Notes under the pieces: generated by a model
The model's database searches: none
What the model was told of the DNA's origin: nothing
Seen by the model: only the letters and a program-made list of their open reading frames with translations
Source of the DNA: Deltaproteobacteria bacterium
Lineage (GTDB): Bacteria; Desulfobacterota; Syntrophia; Syntrophales; Smithellaceae
NCBI GenBank assembly: GCA_012729055.1
Contig: JAAYDW010000077.1
Coordinates: forward strand, 31,127 to 95,126
DNA: 64,000 nucleotides
Direction: 5' to 3'
In this document: piece by piece, positions 56,236 through 64,000 of the stretch
How the letters are laid out: each line of letters opens with the position of its first letter
How positions within the stretch are numbered: position 1 is the first letter of the stretch
Position numbers and translations under genes: made by a program

Positions 56236-56287
56236 GGATGCCACGCAACGGGTATGCCTTTGCCTCTTTTTAGAGTATAGCATAAAT

Positions 56288-56956
56288 ATGGATATAATCC
56301 TCTACTTTATAGATTTCTTCATTCATCTCGACAAGTATCTTCCGGGAATTATCCAGAGCTTTGGCGTCTGGATTTATGTTCTTGTATTTATAGTTATATT
56401 CTGCGAAACCGGCCTTGTCGTCACGCCCATTCTTCCCGGCGACTCCCTGTTGTTTGCCCTGGGCGCCCTGGCGGCGCTGGGGGCGCTGCACATTGAAGTC
56501 CTGCTGGTTTTGCTCTGCATTGCCGGCATCGCCGGAGACAGCGTCAATTACGCCATCGGGCATTCCATCGGTCCGAAGGTATTTTCCTACGAGGACAGCC
56601 GCTTTTTCAAAAAGAAATACCTGGAAAAGACCCACGCGTTTTATGAAAAACACGGCGGCAAGACCATCATCATTGCCCGGTTCATGCCCATTATCCGTAC
56701 GTTTGCTCCCTTCGTGGCCGGCATCGGCGCCATGACGTACGGGAAGTTCCTTTTGTATAATATCGCCGGCGGCACGGCCTGGGTTTTTGCCTTTTTGCTG
56801 GGCGGATATTTTTTCGGCAACATTCCTTCGGTCAAAAGTAACTTTACGCTGGTGATTTTCGCGATTATCATGATATCCGTCATGCCGGGGTTTATCGCTT
56901 ATGTGCGCCATAAATTTTTTAACCGGTCCTGCGCCGCACAAGAAATTAAAGGTTGA
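56288..56956 (+). CDS. DedA family membrane protein
   Basis: FCETGLVVTPILPGDSLLFALGALAA, ARFMPIIRTFAPFVAGIGAMTYGKFLLYNIAGG. Confidence 0.93.
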   Translation: MDIILYFIDFFIHLDKYLPGIIQSFGVWIYVLVFIVIFCETGLVVTPILPGDSLLFALGALAALGALHIEVLLVLLCIAGIAGDSVNYAIGHSIGPKVFSYEDSRFFKKKYLEKTHAFYEKHGGKTIIIARFMPIIRTFAPFVAGIGAMTYGKFLLYNIAGGTAWVFAFLLGGYFFGNIPSVKSNFTLVIFAIIMISVMPGFIAYVRHKFFNRSCAAQEIKG

Positions 56957-56959
56957 TGG

Positions 56960-57802
56960 ATGAAACATTTTCCGACCGCCGTCATTGTCTTTCTGCTGCT
57001 CCTCCTGCTGTCGGCGCCCGCCGCAGCGAAAAACATTGTCCGGGTCGATCGCGATGCCACGGTTGAAGAAGGACAGCAGGTGGACAACGTGGTCGTCCTG
57101 GGCGGGCAGATCACGGTGAACGGTCTGGTGGAGCAAAATGTGCTGGCCGTCGCCGGTTCCGTCGTGCTGACCAACAAGGCCGTAGTCCGGGGCAAGGTGA
57201 TCGTCATCGGCGGCGTGATCGCCCGGGGCGCCGGTTCACTGGTTTACGGCGACATCACGGAAGTGAATTCCTCCACCCTGTCCGAAGCGTTTCATTCGGC
57301 GATGCGCGGCGAGCTGGAAGGCTGGTCGCTGATTTTAAATATTATCTCGCTGTGCTTCTTTGCCATTCTCCTCATCATTGCGCTTTTGATGACGCTCCTG
57401 GTCCCCCGGTCGCTCGCCGTTGTGGCCAACGCCATCGCGACGAGCAAGGTCAAGTCTCTCCTGTGGGGAGTTCTCGTCACACTGCTGATCGTGCCTTTCT
57501 TCATGCTGCTCGCGGTTTCCGTCATCGGCATTTTTCTCATTCCGCTGGCCTTTACCGCTCTTTTGCTCGCGGCCATCGTGGGTTTCATCGCCGTGGGGTC
57601 GCTTCTGGGCAACGCTGTTATCTCGCGGATTTTCCGCGGATATAAAAAGTCGCTTGTGAAAGAAACCCTCGTGGGCTTGTGCCTGCTGTGGCTTTTGGGC
57701 TGGCTTCCCTTTTACATCGGAACCGTGATCAAGGCGCTCACCATCACCTTCGGCCTGGGCGGCGTGGTGATGACCCTGACGCGCAGGAAAACCCCCCGGT
57801 AG
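56960..57802 (+). CDS. Secreted/membrane polymer-forming (bactofilin-like repeat) protein with C-terminal TM helices
   Basis: Signal peptide; VDNVVVLGGQITVNGLVEQNVLAVAGSVVLTNKAVVRGKVIVIGG repeats; four or more TM segments. Confidence 0.7.
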   Translation: MKHFPTAVIVFLLLLLLSAPAAAKNIVRVDRDATVEEGQQVDNVVVLGGQITVNGLVEQNVLAVAGSVVLTNKAVVRGKVIVIGGVIARGAGSLVYGDITEVNSSTLSEAFHSAMRGELEGWSLILNIISLCFFAILLIIALLMTLLVPRSLAVVANAIATSKVKSLLWGVLVTLLIVPFFMLLAVSVIGIFLIPLAFTALLLAAIVGFIAVGSLLGNAVISRIFRGYKKSLVKETLVGLCLLWLLGWLPFYIGTVIKALTITFGLGGVVMTLTRRKTPR

Positions 57803-57907
57803 AAAAAAATTGAACGGATGCCCGCCGCCGGAGTCTGCGCTTCGCCGCTTTTCCCGGCGATCACAAGGGCGTTTTTTGCTGCGGCCTTTTTTCAGCGCGG
57901 GAGTGTC

Positions 57908-58669
57908 TTACTGGACCCATTCTTCCGTGAGCACGTCTCCCTTGAGACCGACGACCACTGCCTTCAGCGGCACTCTCCGGGATGCCTTTTGCAGACCCGC
58001 CTGGGCGACCTGCATCAGGCCGCGGCAGCAGGGAACCTGCATCATGATGACGGTCAGCGTATTGATTTTCGCTTCATCCGCCAGGCGGCTTATTTTCTCG
58101 ACGTATTCGTCCAGGCCGGAATCCAGCTTGGGGCAGGCAATGGCCAGGCTCTTTCCCTTTAAGAAACGGGCATGGAAATCGCCCGCGGCAAAGGCGGCGC
58201 AGTCCGCCGCGAGAACAACGTCTTTGCCCCGGAAGAAATCGGCCGCCGGATTGACCAGATGCAGCTGCACCGGCCAGTGCGTCAGTTCGGACGGCTGGGG
58301 AGAGGACCCGGCCGCGGACGGAACGCTTCTTTCCAGCGTCGTGTGCGCCGAGCCGGGACAGCCGGCGGGGGCCGCCGGCGCGATGCCCTGCAAAGGCGCT
58401 GCGCTTTGCGTTTTCAGGGCTTCCTGCCTACGTTTGGCCATGGCTTCGTGAACCTTTTCCTCATCGAAGGCATCCGCTTCCCGCTCTTCGATGGAAAGGG
58501 CGCCCTCCGGGCACTCGCCGATGCAGGCGCCCAGGCCGTCGCAGAAAACATCGCCCACCAGTTTGGCCTTGCCGTTGATGATTTTAATGGCTTCTTCGGC
58601 GCAGCCCGGCACGCACAAACCGCAGCCGGTGCATTTTTCCTCATCGATTTTGATGATCTTGCGTTTCAT
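57908..58669 (-). CDS. 4Fe-4S ferredoxin-domain protein
   Basis: CTGCGLCVPGC and CDGLGACIGECPEGAL; C-terminal ACPKLDSGLDEYVEKI and VPCCRG. Confidence 0.85.
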   Translation of the reverse strand: MKRKIIKIDEEKCTGCGLCVPGCAEEAIKIINGKAKLVGDVFCDGLGACIGECPEGALSIEEREADAFDEEKVHEAMAKRRQEALKTQSAAPLQGIAPAAPAGCPGSAHTTLERSVPSAAGSSPQPSELTHWPVQLHLVNPAADFFRGKDVVLAADCAAFAAGDFHARFLKGKSLAIACPKLDSGLDEYVEKISRLADEAKINTLTVIMMQVPCCRGLMQVAQAGLQKASRRVPLKAVVVGLKGDVLTEEWVQ

Positions 58670-58804
58670 ACCCTGGACTCCCGTTCGTTGAATATAATTT
58701 CCTGCTCAGAAGAACCTAATCATCGGAATCCGAGATGGCAAGGATAAGCGGGAAAAAGTAAAGCCTGTCCGACAGGATGCCCAAACGATCCCGCCCCGCG
58801 GATT

Positions 58805-59737
58805 TTATTTCATTTTCTTCATGGCTTCCACGAGTTCGCGGACGGCGGCGGCGGATTTCTCCAGGGCCTTTTGTTCGTCGGGCGCCAGGCTGAGCGATAT
58901 AATCTGCTCGATGCCGTTTTTCCCCAATTTGACCGGCACGCCGACGAAGAGGCCGGTAAGGCCGTATTCGCCTTCGAGGTATGCGGCGCAGGGCAGAATT
59001 TTCTTTTTGTCCTTGAGAATGGATTCCGCCATTTCCACCGCCGCCGAGGCGGGCGCATAGTAGGCGCTGCCGGTTTTCAACAGTCCGACGATTTCCGCGC
59101 CCCCGTTGCGCGTACGCGCGGCCAGGGCTTCGATCCGTTCGGGCGCCATTAACTCTGTAATCGGCACGCCCGCTACGGTGGAAAACCGGGGCAGCGGCAC
59201 CATCGTATCGCCATGGCCGCCCAGCACCAGCGCCTGAACGTTTTCCACGGAGACGTTAAGCTCCGCGGCGATGAACGCCCGGAAGCGCGCGGAATCCAGA
59301 ACACCGGCCATGCCGATGACGCGGTTTTTGGGAAAGCCGCTTTCCTCCAGGGCCACATGGCACATGGCGTCGAGCGGATTGCTGACGATAATGAGGATGG
59401 CGTCGGGGGAGTAGCGGACGACCTCGCTTACGACATTTTTCATGATCCCCCGGTTGATTGCGAGCAAATCGTCGCGGCTCATGCCCGGCTTGCGGGGAAT
59501 ACCCGCCGTGATGATCACGAGATCGGAACCGGCGGACGCTTCGTAGCGGTTGGCGCCCGCAAGGTGCGCGTCGTGCTTTTCAATCGGCGCGGCTTCGGCC
59601 AGGTCCAGGGATTTGCCCTGCGGCACGCCTTCGATGATGTCAACGAGCACCACGTCGGCCAGTTCCTTTTCCGCCAGTCTTTGCGCGGCCGTGGCGCCGA
59701 CGTTTCCCGCTCCCACAACTGTAACTTTTTGTTTCAT
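58805..59737 (-). CDS. mdh: Malate dehydrogenase
   Basis: [57 protein letters not shown]. Confidence 0.94.
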   Translation of the reverse strand: MKQKVTVVGAGNVGATAAQRLAEKELADVVLVDIIEGVPQGKSLDLAEAAPIEKHDAHLAGANRYEASAGSDLVIITAGIPRKPGMSRDDLLAINRGIMKNVVSEVVRYSPDAILIIVSNPLDAMCHVALEESGFPKNRVIGMAGVLDSARFRAFIAAELNVSVENVQALVLGGHGDTMVPLPRFSTVAGVPITELMAPERIEALAARTRNGGAEIVGLLKTGSAYYAPASAAVEMAESILKDKKKILPCAAYLEGEYGLTGLFVGVPVKLGKNGIEQIISLSLAPDEQKALEKSAAAVRELVEAMKKMK

Positions 59738-59851
59738 CGTATCAATTTCCTTTGTCGGTTTGTTGAATTTGTAACGATTTTTCCCCTACACCCAAAAGGC
59801 AAATAAATCAATTGCTCCGGGGGGAGGGATCGATTTTGCAGGTTCCAGGCG

Positions 59852-60403
59852 CTACTTCACCGTGAACGGCAGTCCCGCGACCATGAAGAGCACCCGCGCG
59901 GCGGCAGCGGCGAGGATCTGGTTTGCGCGGCCGAGCGCGTCGCGGTAGAGGCGACCCAGCGGATAGGGCGGAACGAGGCCCAGGCCCACTTCGTTCGACA
60001 CGACAAGCCACCGCCCGCCCAGGCGGGCCTGCGCGGCAATGAGCTCGTCCATTTCGGCGCGAACCTTTTCCATGATGGTGTCTTCGGGCGCGTTTTCAGG
60101 CAGGGAAAGCAGAATGTTGTTGATGAGGAGCGTGATGCAGTCGACGATGACCACGCCGGCCCCGGCCGTTTTGAGGCTGCGGCCGACGTCCAGCGGCGCT
60201 TCGAGCGTCTGCCAACCGGCGGGGCGCGAGGCCCGGTGGCGGCGGATGCGCAGGGCCATTTCTTCGTCGCCGGCCGTGGCGGTGGCGACGAAGAGAACGG
60301 ATGTATCCGAATCGCGCGCGATCTTTTCGGCAAGCGCGCTCTTGCCGCTGCGCGCGCCGCCCAGAATCAGCGTCATGCCGTTTGTCGGGATATCCGGAAT
60401 CAT
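59852..60403 (-). CDS. cobU: Bifunctional adenosylcobinamide kinase/adenosylcobinamide-phosphate guanylyltransferase
   Basis: [71 protein letters not shown]. Confidence 0.94.
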   Translation of the reverse strand: MIPDIPTNGMTLILGGARSGKSALAEKIARDSDTSVLFVATATAGDEEMALRIRRHRASRPAGWQTLEAPLDVGRSLKTAGAGVVIVDCITLLINNILLSLPENAPEDTIMEKVRAEMDELIAAQARLGGRWLVVSNEVGLGLVPPYPLGRLYRDALGRANQILAAAAARVLFMVAGLPFTVK

Positions 60404-61227
60404 AGAGGTCTCTCCTTTCGGGGCGAAGGGGAAAAAATTTCGTTTTGCATGTCCGCCGCCCGGGCGATGGCGTCAAGCGAGGTGAGAAAATCGCTCTGGC
60501 CAAACACTTCCACGGTCACCACGCCGCGGTAGTCGGAGCGGACGAGCTCGCAAAGCACTGCGCACAGCTCGGCGGGAGGGACGTGCGCGAGCGACTGGTG
60601 GTCGCGGGCGTCGATGCCGTGGAGGTGCACCACGCGCGTGCGCGGCAGGGCTTTTTGCAGATAGACGACCGGGTCGCGGCCGTCGAGCCAGAGGTGGCCG
60701 ACATCGACCGTCCGGCTCGCGGCGCTGCGCGCGAGCACCGGCTCGTAGAAATCAGGCGGATAGCCCTCCAGATTTTCCACGGCCAGAAGCTCCCGGCCGC
60801 CCGCCCATTGGCCGACGAGCTCAAGCGCGCGGACGGCCTGGTCGAGCCAGCGTGCCGGCGTTTGGGACTGCGCCGCGCCGCGGACGGACTTCCCGTCCAG
60901 GTGCAGGACATACGCCCAGGGATCGAGCGGGCGCGTGCGGTCGATTACGCGGCGCGCCTTGTCCAGCGAAGCGTGACGCGGCAAGCCGTCGTCGGCCAGG
61001 CGCAAATCCAGCGGCAGGTGAACGGTGTACGTAAGGTCGTGCTCGCGCGCGATTTCGGCCAGTTCGGCAATTTCCGTTTGAGTCGGCAGGTTGTTGGGGC
61101 CGTCGTCAACCTCGAAGAGAACCAGTTCCACGTCCTGCACGTTCGGGGCGAGGAAACGGACATTGGGGAGAATACCGGCCGGTAGGATGTAGGACGTTGT
61201 GCCCAGGCGAAAAGGAAAAGTTTTCAT
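60400..61227 (-). CDS. Sugar phosphate isomerase/epimerase-like (AP-endonuclease-2 fold) protein; candidate cobamide-remodelling phosphodiesterase CbiR
   Basis: [84 protein letters not shown] overlaps with cobS and cobU. Confidence 0.72.
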   Translation of the reverse strand: MKTFPFRLGTTSYILPAGILPNVRFLAPNVQDVELVLFEVDDGPNNLPTQTEIAELAEIAREHDLTYTVHLPLDLRLADDGLPRHASLDKARRVIDRTRPLDPWAYVLHLDGKSVRGAAQSQTPARWLDQAVRALELVGQWAGGRELLAVENLEGYPPDFYEPVLARSAASRTVDVGHLWLDGRDPVVYLQKALPRTRVVHLHGIDARDHQSLAHVPPAELCAVLCELVRSDYRGVVTVEVFGQSDFLTSLDAIARAADMQNEIFSPSPRKERPL

Positions 61228-61952
61228 CGGCATCCTCCGATCAAAGAAAGCAAAACGACCGTTTCCGTTACTTCGACGAGCAGTCCGAAAACGTCGCCCG
61301 TGACGCCCTTGAGGCGGGCGCAGGCAAGCCACGCCAGGGCGCCCGCCGCCGCGAGGGCGGCCAGAAGGGCGATCCAGCCGCGTCCGCCGAGCAGGAAAGC
61401 CAGGCCGAGCGGCAAAACCGCCGACAGAATCAAGGCCCTTCGTTTGAGGCCCAGGGCAAAATCGGCGCCCATGCCGCCGGGGCGGGCCCGGGGCAGCAGG
61501 CCGGCGGGCAGAATCAGCCAGCGGCTCGCGGCGGCCGCAAGGACAATGCCCATGCCCTGCGCCGGCGCGAGGACGGCCAGAGCCGCGGCTTTGGCGAAAA
61601 GCACCAGGACCAGACCGGCGCCGCCAAAGGTTCCCAGATGCGGGTCCTTGAGAATTTCGAGGCGTCTTTCCACGGGAACGGAAGCGGGCAGACCGTCGCA
61701 GCAGTCGGCCAGACCGTCGAGGTGCAGGCCGCCGGTAAGTCCCACCCAAACCGCCAGCGCGAGGACGGCGGCGACAAGCGAAGGAAAGATCAGGTTCAGT
61801 CCGAGCCAGGCCAGCCAGACCAGGCCGCCCACCACCAGCCCGACCACCGGATACCAGAAGGCGGCGCGGCCGCTGTCGCCGGGCTGCCAGTCTTCGGGCA
61901 GTCCCACGGGCAGCGTCGTCAGCAAGCCGAAGGCGATGCGCAAAGAACGCAT
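61224..61952 (-). CDS. cobS: Adenosylcobinamide-GDP ribazoletransferase
   Basis: FGLLTTLPVG, GGLHLDGLADCCDGLPASVPVERRLEILKDPHLGTFG. Confidence 0.93.
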   Translation of the reverse strand: MRSLRIAFGLLTTLPVGLPEDWQPGDSGRAAFWYPVVGLVVGGLVWLAWLGLNLIFPSLVAAVLALAVWVGLTGGLHLDGLADCCDGLPASVPVERRLEILKDPHLGTFGGAGLVLVLFAKAAALAVLAPAQGMGIVLAAAASRWLILPAGLLPRARPGGMGADFALGLKRRALILSAVLPLGLAFLLGGRGWIALLAALAAAGALAWLACARLKGVTGDVFGLLVEVTETVVLLSLIGGCR

Positions 61953-62004
61953 GACATTTCCTCTCTTCTTCCCGCCGGTAACCGGCGCGGTGTTTTTAAA
62001 AAAG

Positions 62005-63057
62005 TCAGTTTCCGTCCCGACCGCTTACGCCTGCTTCGTCAAACGTGGCCATTTCCCGAAGAATGCGGCAGGCGGCCTCCAAAAGGGAAAAGGCCAGCGC
62101 CGCTCCCGTTCCCTCGCCCAGGCGCATTTCCAGATCCAGCAGGGGAGTAAGCCCCAGGTGTTTGTGCATGGCGCGATGCCCGATCTCCACCGACTGATGC
62201 GATGCGATGAGGTAGGAGCGGACGTCCGGAAGCAAGCCCACCGCGATGAGAGCGGCGGCCGTCGAAATGAAACCGTCAACGACCACCGGAATCCGGCGCG
62301 ACGCAGCGGCGATCATGACGCCGGCGAGCCCCGCGATTTCGAGACCGCCGACTTTGGCAAGTACGTCGAGGGCGTCCGCGGGATCGGGCCGGTTGACGGC
62401 AAGAGCCTGCTCGATAATCCGGACTTTGTGCACCAGAGCTTCGTCGTCAATGCCGGTGCCGCGTCCGGTGACGGCGGCGACGGGCAGACCGGTCAAGACG
62501 GCGGCGATGGCCGAAGAGGGAGTGGTGTTGCCGATGCCCATGTCGCCCGTGCCGATCACATCCACGCCTTGCGCCGCAACATCGGCGAGCACTTCCATGC
62601 CGCAGGCAATCGCCGCCTGCGCCTGGGCGCGCGTCATGGCGGGGCCGCAGGCCATGCTGCGCGTTCCGCCGGCCACCTTCCGGCGCAGCAGTCCCGGAAG
62701 GGTCGCGTCGAAGTCGGCGGCGACGCCGATATCGACGACGCAGACGTCCGCGCCTGCCTGGCGCGCCAGGACATTGATCGCCGCGCCGCCGGACAGAAAA
62801 TTCAGCACCATCTGCCTGGTGACTTCCGCGGGATAGGCGCTCACGCCCTCGAGCGCGATGCCGTGGTCGGCGGCCATCACAATCACGGCTTTGCGCGAGA
62901 TGCGGGGAAACGGATCGGCCTTCATGCCGGCCAGCGCGGCGGCAAGCTCCTCCAGGCGGCCGAGGCTTTGCGCCGGTTTGGTCAGAGCGTTTTGTCGGGC
63001 TTCGGCCGCGCGCCTTGCAGCGGCGTCGATCGGGGGAATGGCGGGAAATTCAATCAT
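62005..63057 (-). CDS. cobT: Nicotinate-nucleotide--dimethylbenzimidazole phosphoribosyltransferase
   Basis: [67 protein letters not shown]. Confidence 0.95.
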   Translation of the reverse strand: MIEFPAIPPIDAAARRAAEARQNALTKPAQSLGRLEELAAALAGMKADPFPRISRKAVIVMAADHGIALEGVSAYPAEVTRQMVLNFLSGGAAINVLARQAGADVCVVDIGVAADFDATLPGLLRRKVAGGTRSMACGPAMTRAQAQAAIACGMEVLADVAAQGVDVIGTGDMGIGNTTPSSAIAAVLTGLPVAAVTGRGTGIDDEALVHKVRIIEQALAVNRPDPADALDVLAKVGGLEIAGLAGVMIAAASRRIPVVVDGFISTAAALIAVGLLPDVRSYLIASHQSVEIGHRAMHKHLGLTPLLDLEMRLGEGTGAALAFSLLEAACRILREMATFDEAGVSGRDGN

Positions 63058-63069
63058 AAAAAAACCTCC

Positions 63070-63999
63070 TCAGCGGCGCGCCCCGGTTTGTCTGCCGGCC
63101 GGCTCCGGATGGAACAGGCGCGCCAGGATTTCCACGGCGTCAAAAATGCGCGGCGACGCCCGGTTGATTAGATTGGCGTCGATCGGGTAAATCCGGTTGT
63201 TCTGCACCGCCGGGACGTTGGGAAAATTGCGCCAGAACGCCCGGACGGCTTTAAAATTTTTATCGTTCACCATCGGCGCGAAAACGATGATGTCCGGCGC
63301 CGCGCCGATGATGCCTTCCGCGCTGTAGCGGGGATAGTGAGCCAGATCACCGCCGGCGACATTGATGCCGCCCGCGGCGATGATGACTTCGTGAATCAGC
63401 GTTCCCCGGCCCGCCGAAATCATCGGTTCAAGACCGAGCTGGAAAAAAACGCGCGGCTTTTCAAATCCGCCGGTCCGCGCGGCAATCGCGTCCAGGCGCT
63501 CCCGCAGGCCGGAAACCAGCTTGCCGGCTTGTGTCGCGCGGCCGGTGATTCGGCCGATGCCGGCAATACTCGTCAAGACGCCCCGGGGGCTTGACGGATT
63601 GATGACGTAAACGGGCAGGCCGAGCCTTTCGAGCTGCCGGACTGTTTCCCGGCGGTTGCCGTCGGCGGTCGCCAGGATGAGATCCGGCTTGAGCGAGACG
63701 ATTTTTTCAATCGAGGGATTCGTAAAGCCGCCGATTTTTGTCTTTTGGCGCGCCGCCGCCGGCCAGTCGCAAAAAGTGGTTACGCCGGTAATCCGATCGT
63801 CGAGTTCCAGGGCGTACAGGATTTCCGTGATGCCCGGCGCCAGGGAAATGATCCGCTGCGGCGCCGGAGAAAGGCCGACCGTACGGCCCGTTTCATCGGT
63901 AAACGAGGCGGCAAGGGATCCTCCGGCACAAGCGAGCGCTGCCAGCAGAGCCGCCGCGGCGATCGGAAAAAATTTTTTGCCGGCTGTCTTAAAATTCAA
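63070..63999 (-). CDS. BtuF-like cobalamin ABC transporter substrate-binding protein (5' end at window edge)
   Basis: Signal-peptide-like N terminus; FTDETGRTVGLSPAPQRIISLAPGITEILYALELDDRITGVTTFCDWPAAA; TTG at edge so true start uncertain. Confidence 0.85.
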   Translation of the reverse strand: MNFKTAGKKFFPIAAAALLAALACAGGSLAASFTDETGRTVGLSPAPQRIISLAPGITEILYALELDDRITGVTTFCDWPAAARQKTKIGGFTNPSIEKIVSLKPDLILATADGNRRETVRQLERLGLPVYVINPSSPRGVLTSIAGIGRITGRATQAGKLVSGLRERLDAIAARTGGFEKPRVFFQLGLEPMISAGRGTLIHEVIIAAGGINVAGGDLAHYPRYSAEGIIGAAPDIIVFAPMVNDKNFKAVRAFWRNFPNVPAVQNNRIYPIDANLINRASPRIFDAVEILARLFHPEPAGRQTGARR

Positions 64000-64000
64000 A

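Noticed and set aside
60400-61749. 449-aa version of the CbiR-like ORF
   Set aside because: N-terminal part beyond 61227 overlaps cobS out of frame and is Arg/Gly-rich; GGAGG SD supports the start at 61227
61300-63171. 623-aa plus-strand ORF
   Set aside because: Antisense to cobS and cobT; low-complexity Arg/Pro/Ala translation

Overview
This is a GC-rich, gene-dense bacterial chromosome segment. Gene content (2-oxoacid:ferredoxin oxidoreductase, acyl-CoA dehydrogenase/ETF, 4-hydroxybutyryl-CoA dehydratase-like enzyme, orphan FdhE, anaerobic cobamide salvage) suggests an anaerobic deltaproteobacterium-like organism, possibly Syntrophales; this lineage call is inference. I recognise about 60 protein-coding genes. 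No rRNA, tRNA or CRISPR array was recognised by eye. Main blocks: a branched-chain amino-acid ABC permease pair with a PAS-LuxR regulator (0-3.3 kb); TauE/MFS/ThyX-like/MurI (3.4-7.9 kb); acyl-CoA dehydrogenase-EtfBA (9.4-12.4 kb); a trehalose/osmotic-stress block of ROK kinase, GH15, sensor-fused OtsA, OtsB, Usp, MscS and a Na+/H+ antiporter-like protein (13.3-22.5 kb); a kor operon with a DapB-like gene (23.6-27.4 kb); pgpA-cinA-thpR-recA-recX-alaS with a LexA-like palindrome at its promoter (42.3-49.1 kb); a lower-GC insert carrying a DUF1016 nuclease and a PstI/BsuBI-type restriction-modification pair (49.2-52.9 kb); and a cobamide salvage/remodelling operon cobT-cobS-cbiR-like-cobU (59.8-64 kb). 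Best leads are the tandem ThyX-like protein with complementary half-motifs, the CbiR-like gene translationally coupled within cobS/cobU, the transmembrane sensor-fused trehalose-6-phosphate synthase, the predicted lipoprotein FAD oxidoreductase, and the LexA-like operator. No database searches were run; family calls come from reading the translations.
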